Source: Caenorhabditis elegans
Lineage: Eukaryota; Nematoda; Chromadorea; Rhabditida; Rhabditidae
Direction of reading: 5' to 3'
Assembly: GCF_000002985.6 (NCBI RefSeq)
Contig: NC_003281.10
Coordinates: 4,712,001 to 4,776,000 of the forward strand
DNA length: 64,000 nt
The position numbers and the translations under genes are program-made. The notes beneath the pieces were generated by a model. That model did not search any database, was not told where the DNA came from, and saw only the letters and a list, made by a program, of their open reading frames with translations. Each line of letters starts with the position of its first letter. Position 1 is the first letter of the stretch. Of the stretch, positions 47,803 to 59,800 are shown in pieces.

Positions 47803-50800
47803 TTATTGTACCGAGTTGGAGCTAGACGGTTGATGTGCAGTCGGAATCTTCTTGAGATGGTAACGTCGGAAGAAACTTCCAATGACATGATAAACGATGC
47901 AACACGTTCTTCCTACAGTAACCGAAGCACAGAAATTGCTCTTTGGCTCCGAATGACGAGCACAATGGAAATCGGTGCCAGTTTCCCATGGAGAAACACT
48001 CTGAATAAATAAAGTAAAAAAAAACAATGGAAGTTCATTAAATCCTTACGTCTTCTGCATCAACTTTTTGTCCGAGCAGACTGAACCAACGCATGGTTTC
48101 TACGTCAATTTTCTCATTCATAATGTCAGAAATAGCTTCCACGAATGCTTCAACAATCACAAAACAGTTGGGAGTGACTGGAAAACCTGAAAATGGTACA
48201 TATTTTTACATGTCAAGTGCAATAAAGTATATTACCGTATTTCTTCTATTAATATGGCTGCAATACTATTTTTCGATGGTCTTCCCGCTTGCAATACTAA
48301 TAGGGAGTGCAAGACTATTAGGGAGTGCAATACTAATTTTCAGAACATTTTCTGACTTTGAGCTTACTAGTTTTTTCCTGAAAAAGCTCGAATCATATTT
48401 AAAAATTCAGAAAATTTGATTTTCATATAAGTTCAAAAACTTCAATCTCGTAGAAATGATGTGAAAACTGTTGCAAAATAGGCAAAAAATGTTGTTGAAA
48501 TCCTGAAATTAGCGAGACGGGTTTGCAATACAAAAAAGTTAACGCAAGACTATTAGAGAGTGCAAGAATAATAGGGAGTGCAATACTAATTTTCGGAAGG
48601 TCTCCGAGGGGCAATACTAATAGGGAGTGCAAGTCTAATAGGGAGGCCATGTTAATAGAAGATATACGGTATTTACCATCATAATGAAATCCAACATTAT
48701 TTGCCAAATGCTTCATGCTGTCCACCATCAAATCAAGTTCAGATTGAAGAACAAGAATGAATCGACGATCATTTTTATCACACAACATTCCTGGATCCTT
48801 GAAGTTGTTCTTGATGTTCAAATCAATTTTTGTCTTTTCATTGCACGCATCACTGTACAAACCAACTTTGACACCCTGGTGGCATGCGATACTTGGCTCC
48901 ACACGTCCCAGAATTTCTTCCACCAACTGAAATTTTATTTGTTTTGAACGTGTGTTAAAATAAAATTATACTAAATTGAGGAACAACAAGCGCAAAAACT
49001 ACCGTACTCGTTAAAGAGGCGCGCACTAAGATGAAGTAATTCCCGGTCATCGCGAGACCCAAATCAAAACTTTTTCGTATTTTACGAGACAATAATTGCA
49101 AGCCGAAAATGTTTTCAAAAACTATACCCTTTTCTTGGTGATCGTAGCAAAATTGTTCTGAAGTGGAATACGATGAGTCTCCAATGCATGTCTAGAAGCG
49201 CGTCTTCTATGTGATTCACTTTCAGGCATCCATGGTCCAACAATTGCATGAAACTTTTCAACAATTCCAGAGAATAATGAAAACTCGTTCATCGCCATTT
49301 CAGCCAACATGCATTCTCCATCAATATTTCCATATGTTTGTACAGAAGCTAACAAGAATCTCAAATCACGAATTCCATCAATATTACCATCGATTGCATT
49401 GAGAACTCGTTCCTTAACAAATGCCACGTCACGACGATATTTGCGAAGTAGATCAGCGTCTTCATAGTTACCAGCAGAACTTTGTTGAACAATTTGATTG
49501 AGCATAACTCCATTTCCATGAAGAATCTCCTCCTCAATATCCGGATCTTCATAAAATTGATCCTCAACTGGTCGTCTCAACATACGCTTTTTAGCCTTTA
49601 TTTTAGCCCATCTTTCTTTTCTGAAAAATGACAAAAATCACAATTTCGAATCAAAAACACTTTTTTTTTAATAACAAAACTTCATTAAAATGGCAAAACA
49701 TGGCCATAAAAACAATTAAAAAGTTTAATTCGAGTTGAAGAGTCGACCTACTTCATGTTCAAGTCCGTTCTCTTGAAGAAAGGATTGGTTTGGCCACTGG
49801 CGGCAAGAAATCCATCGAGCTCCTCAACATGTCCATGAGATGGAATATTCATTGAAGTGCTTTGAGATGGTCTGGAGAATGACGAGAAATGTCCAGTTGA
49901 AGTAGATCTTTGGCTGTATGGGTAGTGGGAGCTAGCAGCAGAGAATGATCTACCCTTGTACCAACTTGGAAGCATTCCTGAGCTGGCACTCTCCCGAGGA
50001 ATTACACGATTTGTGAATCCGTTTGGCTTTGAGTTGAAGGGGGAGAAGCCATCCGAAAGATCAGAACGATCCATGAAGCGACTAGATGATTGGGAATCTC
50101 TTGGTAATGAATCATAATCGTAGTTGAAACGTTTACGATTAGCGAATGGATTCACCTGAAAATAAATATAATTTAAAATAGTTCACAAACTTTTATGAAA
50201 CAGTTAATTTACGATGTGCCCATCTGGAACTTTGCAGACGCAATGAAGGAAAAATGCGCACACCGCGACTCTCAATCGGTCACAATTTGTTCAATGTGCT
50301 CATAGAAGCATTATGCACACATCGTAAATTATAGTGATCACAGTAAACTTACGTTCTTGCTCGGATCTAGTCTACTGAATCCTCCGAATCCCCCAGGATT
50401 GCTGAATCCTCCAACATTGAATGGACTGGTCTTTCCATCAAACTTGGCATACGGCGACGGGGAAACACTCATGCTCTCAATCGATGGTTGCTTTCGAACA
50501 CAAGCAGCAAACGACATTGGCTCCTGCGGTTGGTGTTGTTGATGATGAGCTGGAATTGCAGCAATGTTCATCGATTCGGTGACGGCACGAATGTTGGCAA
50601 GGTGCGTCAGTTGAGCTTTATACGGGACACGTTGCAACGGTGGCGGAGTCACATATGGCTCGGGATCCTCGATTGGAGTAGTTGGAGTCGTGAGCAATGG
50701 AGGCTCGGATGGAGGAGAGGACTCTGTAAACGAGAAGTACAGTTAAAACAAGCTGTCAGCATATAGTTTTCTCCAAAATAAGAACTTGAACTTGGAGATC

Positions 50801-51528
50801 AATTAATTATCTTTTTGGCGGATCAATAATAAATTTGTAATATTTCGCAGATTTTTTTCTCAAGCTTCTTACCTAGAGTTGGGTCCTCTGAGGCGGTGAC
50901 AACCTCGACATGCTCAACAACGACTGGCTCTTCCGGCTCCACTGCTGGTTCAGCCTGAGCGATTTGTTCATCTTGAACCGTCAAACTGTCGGAAGCTGGC
51001 TCTTCTTGAACTACTGGCAGGGGCTCTGAGATGGGCTCTGGAGTGGACTCTGGGACGGGCTCGGGAACGGGCTCGGGAACGGGCTCGGGAACGGGCAAAG
51101 TGACGGCAACTTTAGGCACTTGGGGGGTCGAGTTTCTTGGCGGTTGCTTGTATGTCAGCTTCTTACGGTTTGATCTTTTCGGAACGGAAGGCTTGTCTGA
51201 AAATGATTGCATTTTAGAAACTGAAAGTAACCTCTAAAATCTTACTGGGTTCGGCAGCGAGTAGAATTTGTACAAGCTCCGGAATTGGTTCAGGGAGCGG
51301 TGGCGGGATCGGTTCCGATGGACGAGTTGGAGAAGATGGTTCGACGGAAGGTGGTGGGGTAGCAGTGAGGGCCACATTGAGAAGTTGACGGCGAGCATTT
51401 TTGTCTCTTGCAAATAGTTCGACTGTCAAATTTTGCATCTGTTTTCGAGCCGTCTGAAACATAGATTATGAGTAAACTGAATAGAATCTTCTGAAACTTA
51501 CTTGATTGGGACGATTTTGTTTTCGCAT
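47803..51528 (-). CDS. 803-aa proline-rich protein of unknown function
   Basis: Exons: 51528-51502, 51453-51246, 51196-50873, 50723-50353, 50155-49752, 49620-49128, 48926-48677, 48186-48050 and 48000-47803; phases all match. The first third is Pro/Glu-rich with a tandem PEPV repeat (~102-125). The middle has Gly/Phe/Asn motifs (NPGGFGGFSRLDPS) and Ser-rich stretches with basic/aromatic residues (GMLPSWYKGRSFSA). From about 445 it becomes folded-looking: RWAKIKAKKRMLRRP, acidic helices, NEFSLFSGIVEKFH, then a C-terminal domain with conserved-looking Cys/His (DFHCARHSEPKSNFC, GRTCCIVYHVIGSFFRRYHL). No signal peptide or clear TM helix. I do not recognise a family. Intron 48187-48676 contains a transposon-like element and intron 50156-50352 another. 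Confidence 0.8.
48233..48671. mobile_element. ~439-bp non-autonomous inverted-repeat element (copy 2), in an intron
   Basis: Ends TACCGTATTTCTTCTATTAA and TTAATAGAAGATATACGGTA are reverse complements with one mismatch. The interior has several GCAATACTAATAGGGAGTGC units in both orientations. Same end sequence, size and internal unit as 29322-29752. It fills nearly the whole intron 48187-48676. Confidence 0.8.
50206..50331. mobile_element. 126-bp inverted-repeat element (MITE-like) in an intron
   Basis: TAATTTACGATGTGCCCAT at the left is mirrored by ATGCACACATCGTAAATTA at the right, with 14 outer bases perfect. It sits inside intron 50156-50352 of the 803-aa gene. No coding potential. Confidence 0.7.
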
Positions 51529-53832
51529 GATTGTTTCGGATTTTTTGAAAACAGAAACAGTGAACAGAGAATATTGTTGTTATGATTTCAGACTGAAAGC
51601 TCCAAACTTCACAGCAACATTGTGATGACGTCATCTACCACGTCTCCGGGGTCAAGTTTATGGGATGCCACGGGCAAAATAAAAAGTTGAGTTCTTGAAT
51701 TTTAAAATTTTAAAAGACCACGGAAAAAGTTATCAATTTCCGGTAAATTTATCACGTGAACATGTTTGAAAAGAATAGGAGTAGACATCGTATGCAGGTG
51801 CCTGACTAAACATGTATCCTTGGAACTTTCCTAGAAGCTGAAATCAAGCCAGAAACAAAAAATTCAATAACGTTTTCGTAACACTTCATTTCTTTAATAG
51901 AAAACAGAATAGTTCTAGTTCAATTTCATCTTCAAAAAAGTTCAAAATTTTTTTAACTTCAGAAAACATTTTTAATATTTTTATTTTGTAGCAAATGTTT
52001 AATAGTAGATTGGCGAATTCATTTACCTTAATTTGCTACCCGAGATATAAGCGTTGTTCTGAAAATTTCGCTTTTCATGTGCTAAAACGTTCAAAAAAAT
52101 TTTTTATTTCAGAAAAGTTAGAATAGGTAGAATTGCACTCATCCCTCGTCTTTCATACATCATTAGATTTTGTGTACTGCGACTTACAAACGGTCGCTTT
52201 CATTTCAGTAAGTAAAACTTGAAAATACCAAAATGGAGAATGGCTAACCTAGACTTTACAAGTAGGCACGAGGTAGGCGTCTGTCGTTTCAAAGGCAGAC
52301 AATTTTGCTTGCAAATGGTTGATTGTTGGCACTTCACTGTAGTCCATACCAAAATTCCCTAGAAGCAGCTCGACAAATCGCGACAACCTTTCTGCCAACT
52401 TCTGCAAAAATTTTGAAATTGGCATTTCTTAAGTTCTCTGATTTTTTGATTTTTTGATTACAAGTGATTATAACTTGCAAACTTGAATTTTTAGAAAGGT
52501 GAGTTATCTGCGTAAAAGTATCTGCTTAAAATAATTAATTAGTAAAAAGCAAGAAAATAATAAAAACAATTTTCCGAAGAAACTTTAATTTTCCCCATGA
52601 AAACTCTTAAAATGTTCCAAAGAACCCACTTTTGATCAAATTACATCCGGAAACACTTGAATTCCACAAACTGTTGAGTCTATCCCACCTGCTGTGCTCT
52701 CATTAATTCAATTGAGATCCTTTCAAATCTACATTTTGCAACATTTCCAACCCTCCACCTGCTTCAAATTCCAATCAAACCAATGTTTTTTCTTTGCCCT
52801 TCCAGTTTACTATAATCCCATCCCAATTCGAGATTCCCCTCTTTGGCCAGATATGAAATTCTTGTTGATATCAAAAGTGATATGAGATATCAGTTAGGTT
52901 ATATATTACGAATCCATCAAAAGATATATGTATTGGATGCGAATCGGGACGCAAAATGAAATGAGAAGAGAACGACGAATGATTATTCATCACTCGGGAG
53001 AAAGTGAGACTATATGGACATTTTGTGACTCAATGCACTTACAATGTTGACAGTTTATATCGGGAAATCCCAATGGTTACTTTTGAAGAACAAATTAGCA
53101 CATGGAATAGTTTTCATTCTACCTTCAGATCCATTCCAATTTATTCGAAACTACTCAGCGAAGATATGCGAAGTTGTAGGCTGCAATGCTCCAGCACCGA
53201 AAGTTCTGTTCAGAAAAATTCAGCCCATTTTTCTACTTTTTTAAGGTGTCTTCTGGAGACTTTAATTGTTTTAGGGTGTTTCGACGAAGGCAAACAACAT
53301 TTTGAATAAAGGCTGAAATTTGTTTCCGATAAGCTTCCGGATTGTTAAGTTACAGTAAAAATTCTAAACATAATTTATTGATGTCTTGTAGTTTCCGCTT
53401 TCCTACAATGCAACCTTTGCCGCCTTTTGCCTACACACGTGGCTAAAAATTAAGTTATGCTAAAGTGTAGGAATATGTGATCGGCAGGCACGTAGACGTA
53501 CCTGCCTATGTCCTAGAAATTGGAATGATCTTTCCTAGACACTGCCAATAAAACAGTGATCATCCCATATGATCAAAAAATTTCCTAGAGTTTTCAGAGC
53601 TTTACCATTCCCCCAAGGAGGCGTGGCCTTCCTTTTGGACCGAAAACCGCAATCCGTGAACATGATCTCGTCAGTACACACAACGTGAGAAACGCAGACA
53701 GTTTGGGAGACAGAAGGATTCAACGCGCGTGTCATCCGCCTCTTACCCCGCCGGAATCGTTCATTCCCGCGCGCCTATTCAAGCCTCCGCCCGACCGCTT
53801 CAGGATCATCTCACGATTCTCCTCTCAAAGAA
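51529..53832. other. intergenic, 2.3 kb
   Basis: Region between divergent genes (the 803-aa gene and the nidogen/EGF gene). AT-rich with a TAGGCAGG-type repeat at 53400-53520. Short open frames at 52694-52885 and 53004-53309 lack conserved features or matching splice partners. The GC-rich DNA at 53700-53830 (CCGCCTCTTACCCCGCCGG) is probably promoter or leader. Confidence 0.4.
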
Positions 53833-56800
53833 ATGGGAGGAGGAGATGAAGTACTGGTTGTATTACTCATCCATTTATCACTTGTTTTTTCATTACATCC
53901 GTTTTCAGGTTTGTTTTTTTGTTTTTGAAATTTCAGTTTTTTTCTCAAGCTTCTAGAATCTAGACAATTCAGACTTGCTACCGTATACCAAAACCCAGAG
54001 TTTTAGGACTTCTGTGCTAAAATTCAAAAATATAGTTTTGAAATATTTTTTTCCGAGCTGATGATATATTGTACTATTTTCAGAACATTATAAATTTGGG
54101 GAAGGTAACAAATGCCTACTTCTGTGCCTGCAAAGCTAACTTGCCTTATTTATTTTAAGATAAGACGGTCTTGTTCAAAGCAAGTTATGGTATGCCAGCA
54201 GGCAGGCTTGCAGGCTTTTTTGTAATTAATTAGAGGAACTAATTTAATAAAGTTTAACATTATTTAGCTGTGAAAATGAACTTGAAATACCTTTAGATTA
54301 TTTTTAAAACAAAATATATTACAGGACACCAACGGTACCGGCGTCAGATATTAGATGAGCCGAATCAGCAAATTGATTTAAATATAACAGTTCCCTATAT
54401 TTTCTCTGCAAGACTTTATACTTATGGAGCCAATCGAGGAGATATTTCTATTCATGGAAGACAAGAAATTTATAAATTGGAAAATCCAATACATTTCATG
54501 GGAAATGTCTACGAAAGTGTTTATGTGAGTTTTTTTGTTTGCTTGAGCAACAATAATCTTTGAAATCAAACTCATTTGCTCGTAAATCGTGGTATTTTGC
54601 GAAAGTGTGGAAAACTCTGCAGACACCAAAACAATGCACCACGATTTACGCGAAAATTTGATATGTGGGCACCAGAGATCTTTTTCTATGCTTATATATA
54701 AATATATATAAATATATCAAAATATACTGTTACACAACGACGAGATAAAGAGGATTTTTCCAATGTTCCGAAAAAACGTCGCACATCCCGGGCACCCCTT
54801 GTCTAAAATTTTTCATGATTTTGGTAACTCAAGAATTTAATAATACATAAGATGTTTGATGGGTTTAATGATAAGCAATGCTACATTGCCGAGACCTCCC
54901 AGCTTATTCATCATATTACTTTTTTCTCTTCCTTCTCCATTATTCTCCTTATTTTCTACTTTTTTCGCTGTTCATTTTCTCTCTCCATCTCTCTGTCTTT
55001 TTTCTTGTATTTTCTCCATTCTTCTTATCATTATCGAAAGATATAGCAAGACAACGCATACGACAAAATGGTGTTAACTGACCGGCTTGTTAGAAGAAGA
55101 TGAAGCATATAAGAGAGAAAGGAGGAGTGAGGAAAATGAGAGATCTGGTCTGTCATTCTCGAATTGGCAGAATTATGATAAGAAGATTTGCATTTTCTTT
55201 TGCGAAAAACCAGGCATTTCGAATTTAAAAGAAATTATAATTAAAGGAAAGATAGGAATTTTTGGGATGGCCCCTCTCAATTTGATCTGCAGAAATTGTG
55301 CCAACTTTAAAATTTGAAGAGTAAAATGTGGGTGACGTCATAGTTTTGTAAGTTGTCCCCTTGAGATCAAGTTTTCGCTGCGTTGGGGAAATAGTTTTGA
55401 TAGTGAAATATGGTGCACGACGTGCACATGTATGTACGCAATTAGTATCTCAAAAGCTGGTTCCTGAAGTTTTTGAAATTTTCTAACAATTTACCACTAT
55501 ATTTAGTGTCACTCCAAACCCCTCCACTAGTCCCAACCGAATATCCTTTCAAATGTCAAAAATCAATGGTTTCTTAAATGACAGTAATAGTACAGTACCT
55601 CTCTACTACCTGCCCACTAACCTACAGTAGTGCTCCAGCAATTCTAGAGTATCCCGTACAGTACTACTACAGTACCCCGTAGTAACATTTTTTGAAATTA
55701 GTGTTTTTATTAGAACAATTTTGAAAATTACTGAAAATAAATTTAAATAGTCATGCTTCCCTTGAAACTCCTTCGCCTCGAAACCTCGAAGCATTGACTC
55801 TAAAAACTTTTCTCCACAATTTAGCCATAGAAACATAAAGTTAAATTTCTAAACATTTTTTGTTTGATCTTTTCTAATCAGTCGTTGACTTTTTATCACC
55901 AATGTATCACCATGTTTTCTCTTTCCCCTATAATTTTTTATTACTACTTCCAAGATATCTAGGAACTGGAACCAATTATAAAAAGTTCCAACTTTCATTT
56001 CCCCCATACGTTCCCTATCACATTAGTTTGTAAAAGTGAAATCAAGTGTCTTCTCTCTCTCTTTCTTTTGCCTTCGGATCGTCTTATATCAATATCATGT
56101 GGAGAACATAGAAGAGGTCAAAACCAATTAAAATCATTTTACATGATCGAAATTTAATTTATGTATACTATGATATTTTGAGGCTCGGGGATTAGGAGGG
56201 GTATTAAATTGTCTTGCAATTTTGGCAGACCGGAAACTCTAAACCTTAGTAACTCTACATTGTGCAATTTTCAATGTTAAAAGCTTAAATCTATGCTGCT
56301 TGTAATGTAAAAATCTTGAATCATATTATTTAGAAATCTCTATATTAGTATTGCAATGCCAATAATGAAATTGGTTTTATGAGTCTTCAGTCAAAAGCTT
56401 CTCAAGTTTCAAAGATTGATTTCAACTTTTCTTCCGTAATATCCGATAATCCGACAACAAAACATTTTACGCCTATATCGAATATAGATTTAACGGTTTT
56501 TTTGCGCAGTTTCGTACAGGATTACGCAAAAGATTCCGTAATAATAATAATAGAAAAGAAGGGAGGCATACCTATCTGAATAGCTAATCAGATTCAATTC
56601 GCCCCATCCGAAATGCGATGGCACTAAAACAAATAAAACCAGGTGTGAAACTGGAAACGAACATCCGATAGTGTTATGAATTCATGATGACTACTTATTT
56701 AGGGTAATTGGCAGGAAGAGGTTGGCAAAGAGAATGTGGAATGTTTGTTTTGTATTTAGAAAGATTGTTTGTTCACATGGAAGATGAAAACAGGAAGAGC

Positions 56801-59800
56801 TAGGGTATATGTCAAAATTTTATAGGTCAATGACATTTGAGGATTTCACTTCTAAAAAGGGATATTTATATTAGCATAGTTAAAAAATTTAATTTTAAAA
56901 TCTCAGCTCCCACGGCTTTTTTTTCAAAATCTGTCAACCGGTTAACTCTTCCATGTAGACAAGTTCTTCTCACCTACAGTAGGTATTTCAAAGATCACGC
57001 CCGCTCACTCGCTACCATGTCTTGTCCGGAAAACTTCTCCAAAAAAGAAAATACATAAATAAGCAACAACACAAAAATGGCCCACTGGAGCGCCCACGTT
57101 ACGGCTTTTCCATGTGAAATGGTTAGTCTACATACTGCGAATAGCATCTAACTGAACACATAGGCAGGCAGGCGTTTACGCGTGCCTGCCTGTTACGGTA
57201 GCTACAATTCTGAACTATCTAAGTTTGCGTACCTTTCAAAAGTCCATGTATTCCTAGAAACATATATCTAAACTTTCTCTTTTTCTCCGTCAAGAGCCCT
57301 CGAACATTGGATCTTAGTCTTTTTTTTCCTAACGGAGAATAATTTCCGGATTAAAATCAATTATATTCACTTCAGATCTCAAGAGATGGATCAGTGGGAT
57401 TCACGGAAAAACGACAAAAGCCTTCTGCTCTTCCAGTCGAGGAACCAACAATTGCCGTCTTTTGGCAGCCGGCAACGCTTGGAAATGTTTGGTATCGAGA
57501 GACTTCTGGTAAATTTGGAATCTTAGCTTTAATTTCTACAGTTCCTTAATTTTTAGATATCAACATAATGAATCTTGCCCATAACGAAGTGAATATTCAA
57601 TATAGATATGGTGCTCAATTTAGAGTTCGTTCAGTTGTCCTCATTACATGGGAAGGTGTCAAAGATCCTCTCGTTCCGGTTAGTTTTTTGAACATTTCAA
57701 AACTATTGAAACACAAAAAAAAACAGTTATTAATTTTGAATCTATCCCCATGAATCTCTAGTTATTAAGTTTCGGAAGTGAAGGTTTCTTTTCTTTTTTC
57801 CATAGTCTTATTGACTAATAACTGTAGACGTGTCGGAGGACACTAATTTTCTATTGAATACATGGCTGCACGGGGTTATTAAACCAGACATGAAAAATGC
57901 CGTGACAGCTGCAGAAGGTTGCAAAAAAGGATTAAACTTCATTTCTACGTTCCGCACAATCTGAATATGGTTTCCCTCCCAGACCAAACATACTGATAAC
58001 GAACTCTGCAACAAATTATCAAATAATCAAAATGAAACAAAGAAAAAAATTATTCACATATATAATTAATGTTCAAACAAATTTTTGCAGGAGTCAGAAG
58101 GAAATACATTCCAATTGGCATTAATCATCGGAGACTCGATGACATTTGCACATTTCATATACAGTAAACTGAATTTTAATACGAATGCAATTGCTGGTTT
58201 TTCAACTAGAGATTCATCATATTCTCTGCCCGATTCAGCAACTAACGATGCAATTCTATTATCGGAGAAGTCAGATATAGGAATTCCAGGAGAATGGTTA
58301 TTCCGGGTTGATGGAGATCGAATCTATCTCTGTGGAGCTGGATTCAAGGGATTAGAATGTATTGAAAGTTGTGCACCATCTCAATGGTTTAATGATTGCT
58401 CAAAAAGTTGTCACTGTGATGGAGGAGATTCTTGTGATCAGGAGAATGGAAGATGTCCTAATGGAAAATGTTCACCTGGATGGATTGGTGAGCCAATTTG
58501 TGATGAAGATATGGATGAATGTGAAATGGGAATTGATAATTGTCCAAATGAACAACCAGACTGTCTAAATACACCTGGAAGCTTCTTATGTCTTTGCTTC
58601 GAATACGATGAAGCTCAACAAAAGTGCAAAAATTCAAAGGCAGCACCACCAAGTGCTCCAATTCCAGTTGATGTTATTCCAATGCACCCAACGTTTACGA
58701 GAAAACCAACACCTCCAAAAGTCACAGCACCTCCGAGGAATCGATTCAAATCTACAACAGCTGCCACATCTCCAACTTTTATTACTGAAACTACAACAAG
58801 GCAGACTACAACTACAAGGTAAAATTTTAAGAAAAATTATTAGATTAATGATCCCTTTGATAAAAATTTAATTGATTGAATTTAAAGCGGGTTTTTTAAC
58901 TGGTAATATCACAATTTTGAGAAGAGAACTGTGATCAACATTCAATAATGGGATAATATTTGACTTTTTTTATTTGTAGAGAAAAATCAATTTCAACCCC
59001 ACTACTGACAACTGAAGTAGTGACTAGACCATCTCCCACAACTACAGTGGTCACGGCACCGGCGGCATGTGCTCGATGCGATCAGAATGCAAAGTGCTCA
59101 AACGGAGTATGCACATGTTCCGAAGGCTTCACTGGAGATGGATTCAGATGTTACGATGTCGATGAATGCGAGATTCCTGGCGCAGTTTGTAGAGATCATT
59201 CGATTTGCTCCAATACTATCGGAAGTTTCGAGTGTACATGTCATGGAGGTTATCGATTTGAGGATGGGAAGTGTGAAGGTATGATTACTTCTGTTTAACT
59301 TTAATCAAAACATTTTCAGACGTTGACGAATGCCGAGAGCTTCCAAAAATCTGTGGGGATCCTAACAAAGGAACAAAATGTATTAACAAAGATGGAACAT
59401 TCGAATGTTTATGTAAAGATGGTTATGAAGGAGATCCATCTTCAGAATGCAGAGATGTTAATGAATGCAAAAATCCAGATGCATGTGGACCAAATTCACA
59501 GTGCACTAATACGGTAAGCAGTTAAGGAATTGACACCAGTAGGTATGAGATTCGTGAGGCTGAGAAGCAGTCGTCAAGCCTCAACCGGGCAGAACGTATT
59601 GCAAATACGAACATGTTTTGACATCAGTAATCCATAAACTTTTCAGCAAGGCGGATACGAATGTGAATGTCTAGCTGGATTTGAACGAATTGCTGAAGGA
59701 GCTCATTGCACAGATCGAGATGAATGTGCAGTTGAGCCATGCCATCCAGCAGCAATCTGTAGTAATACAAGAGGATCATATAAATGTGAATGTAGAGATG

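Noticed and set aside
52694-53309. short frames in the gap before the nidogen/EGF gene
   Set aside because: No recognisable motif and no matching donor/acceptor pairs.
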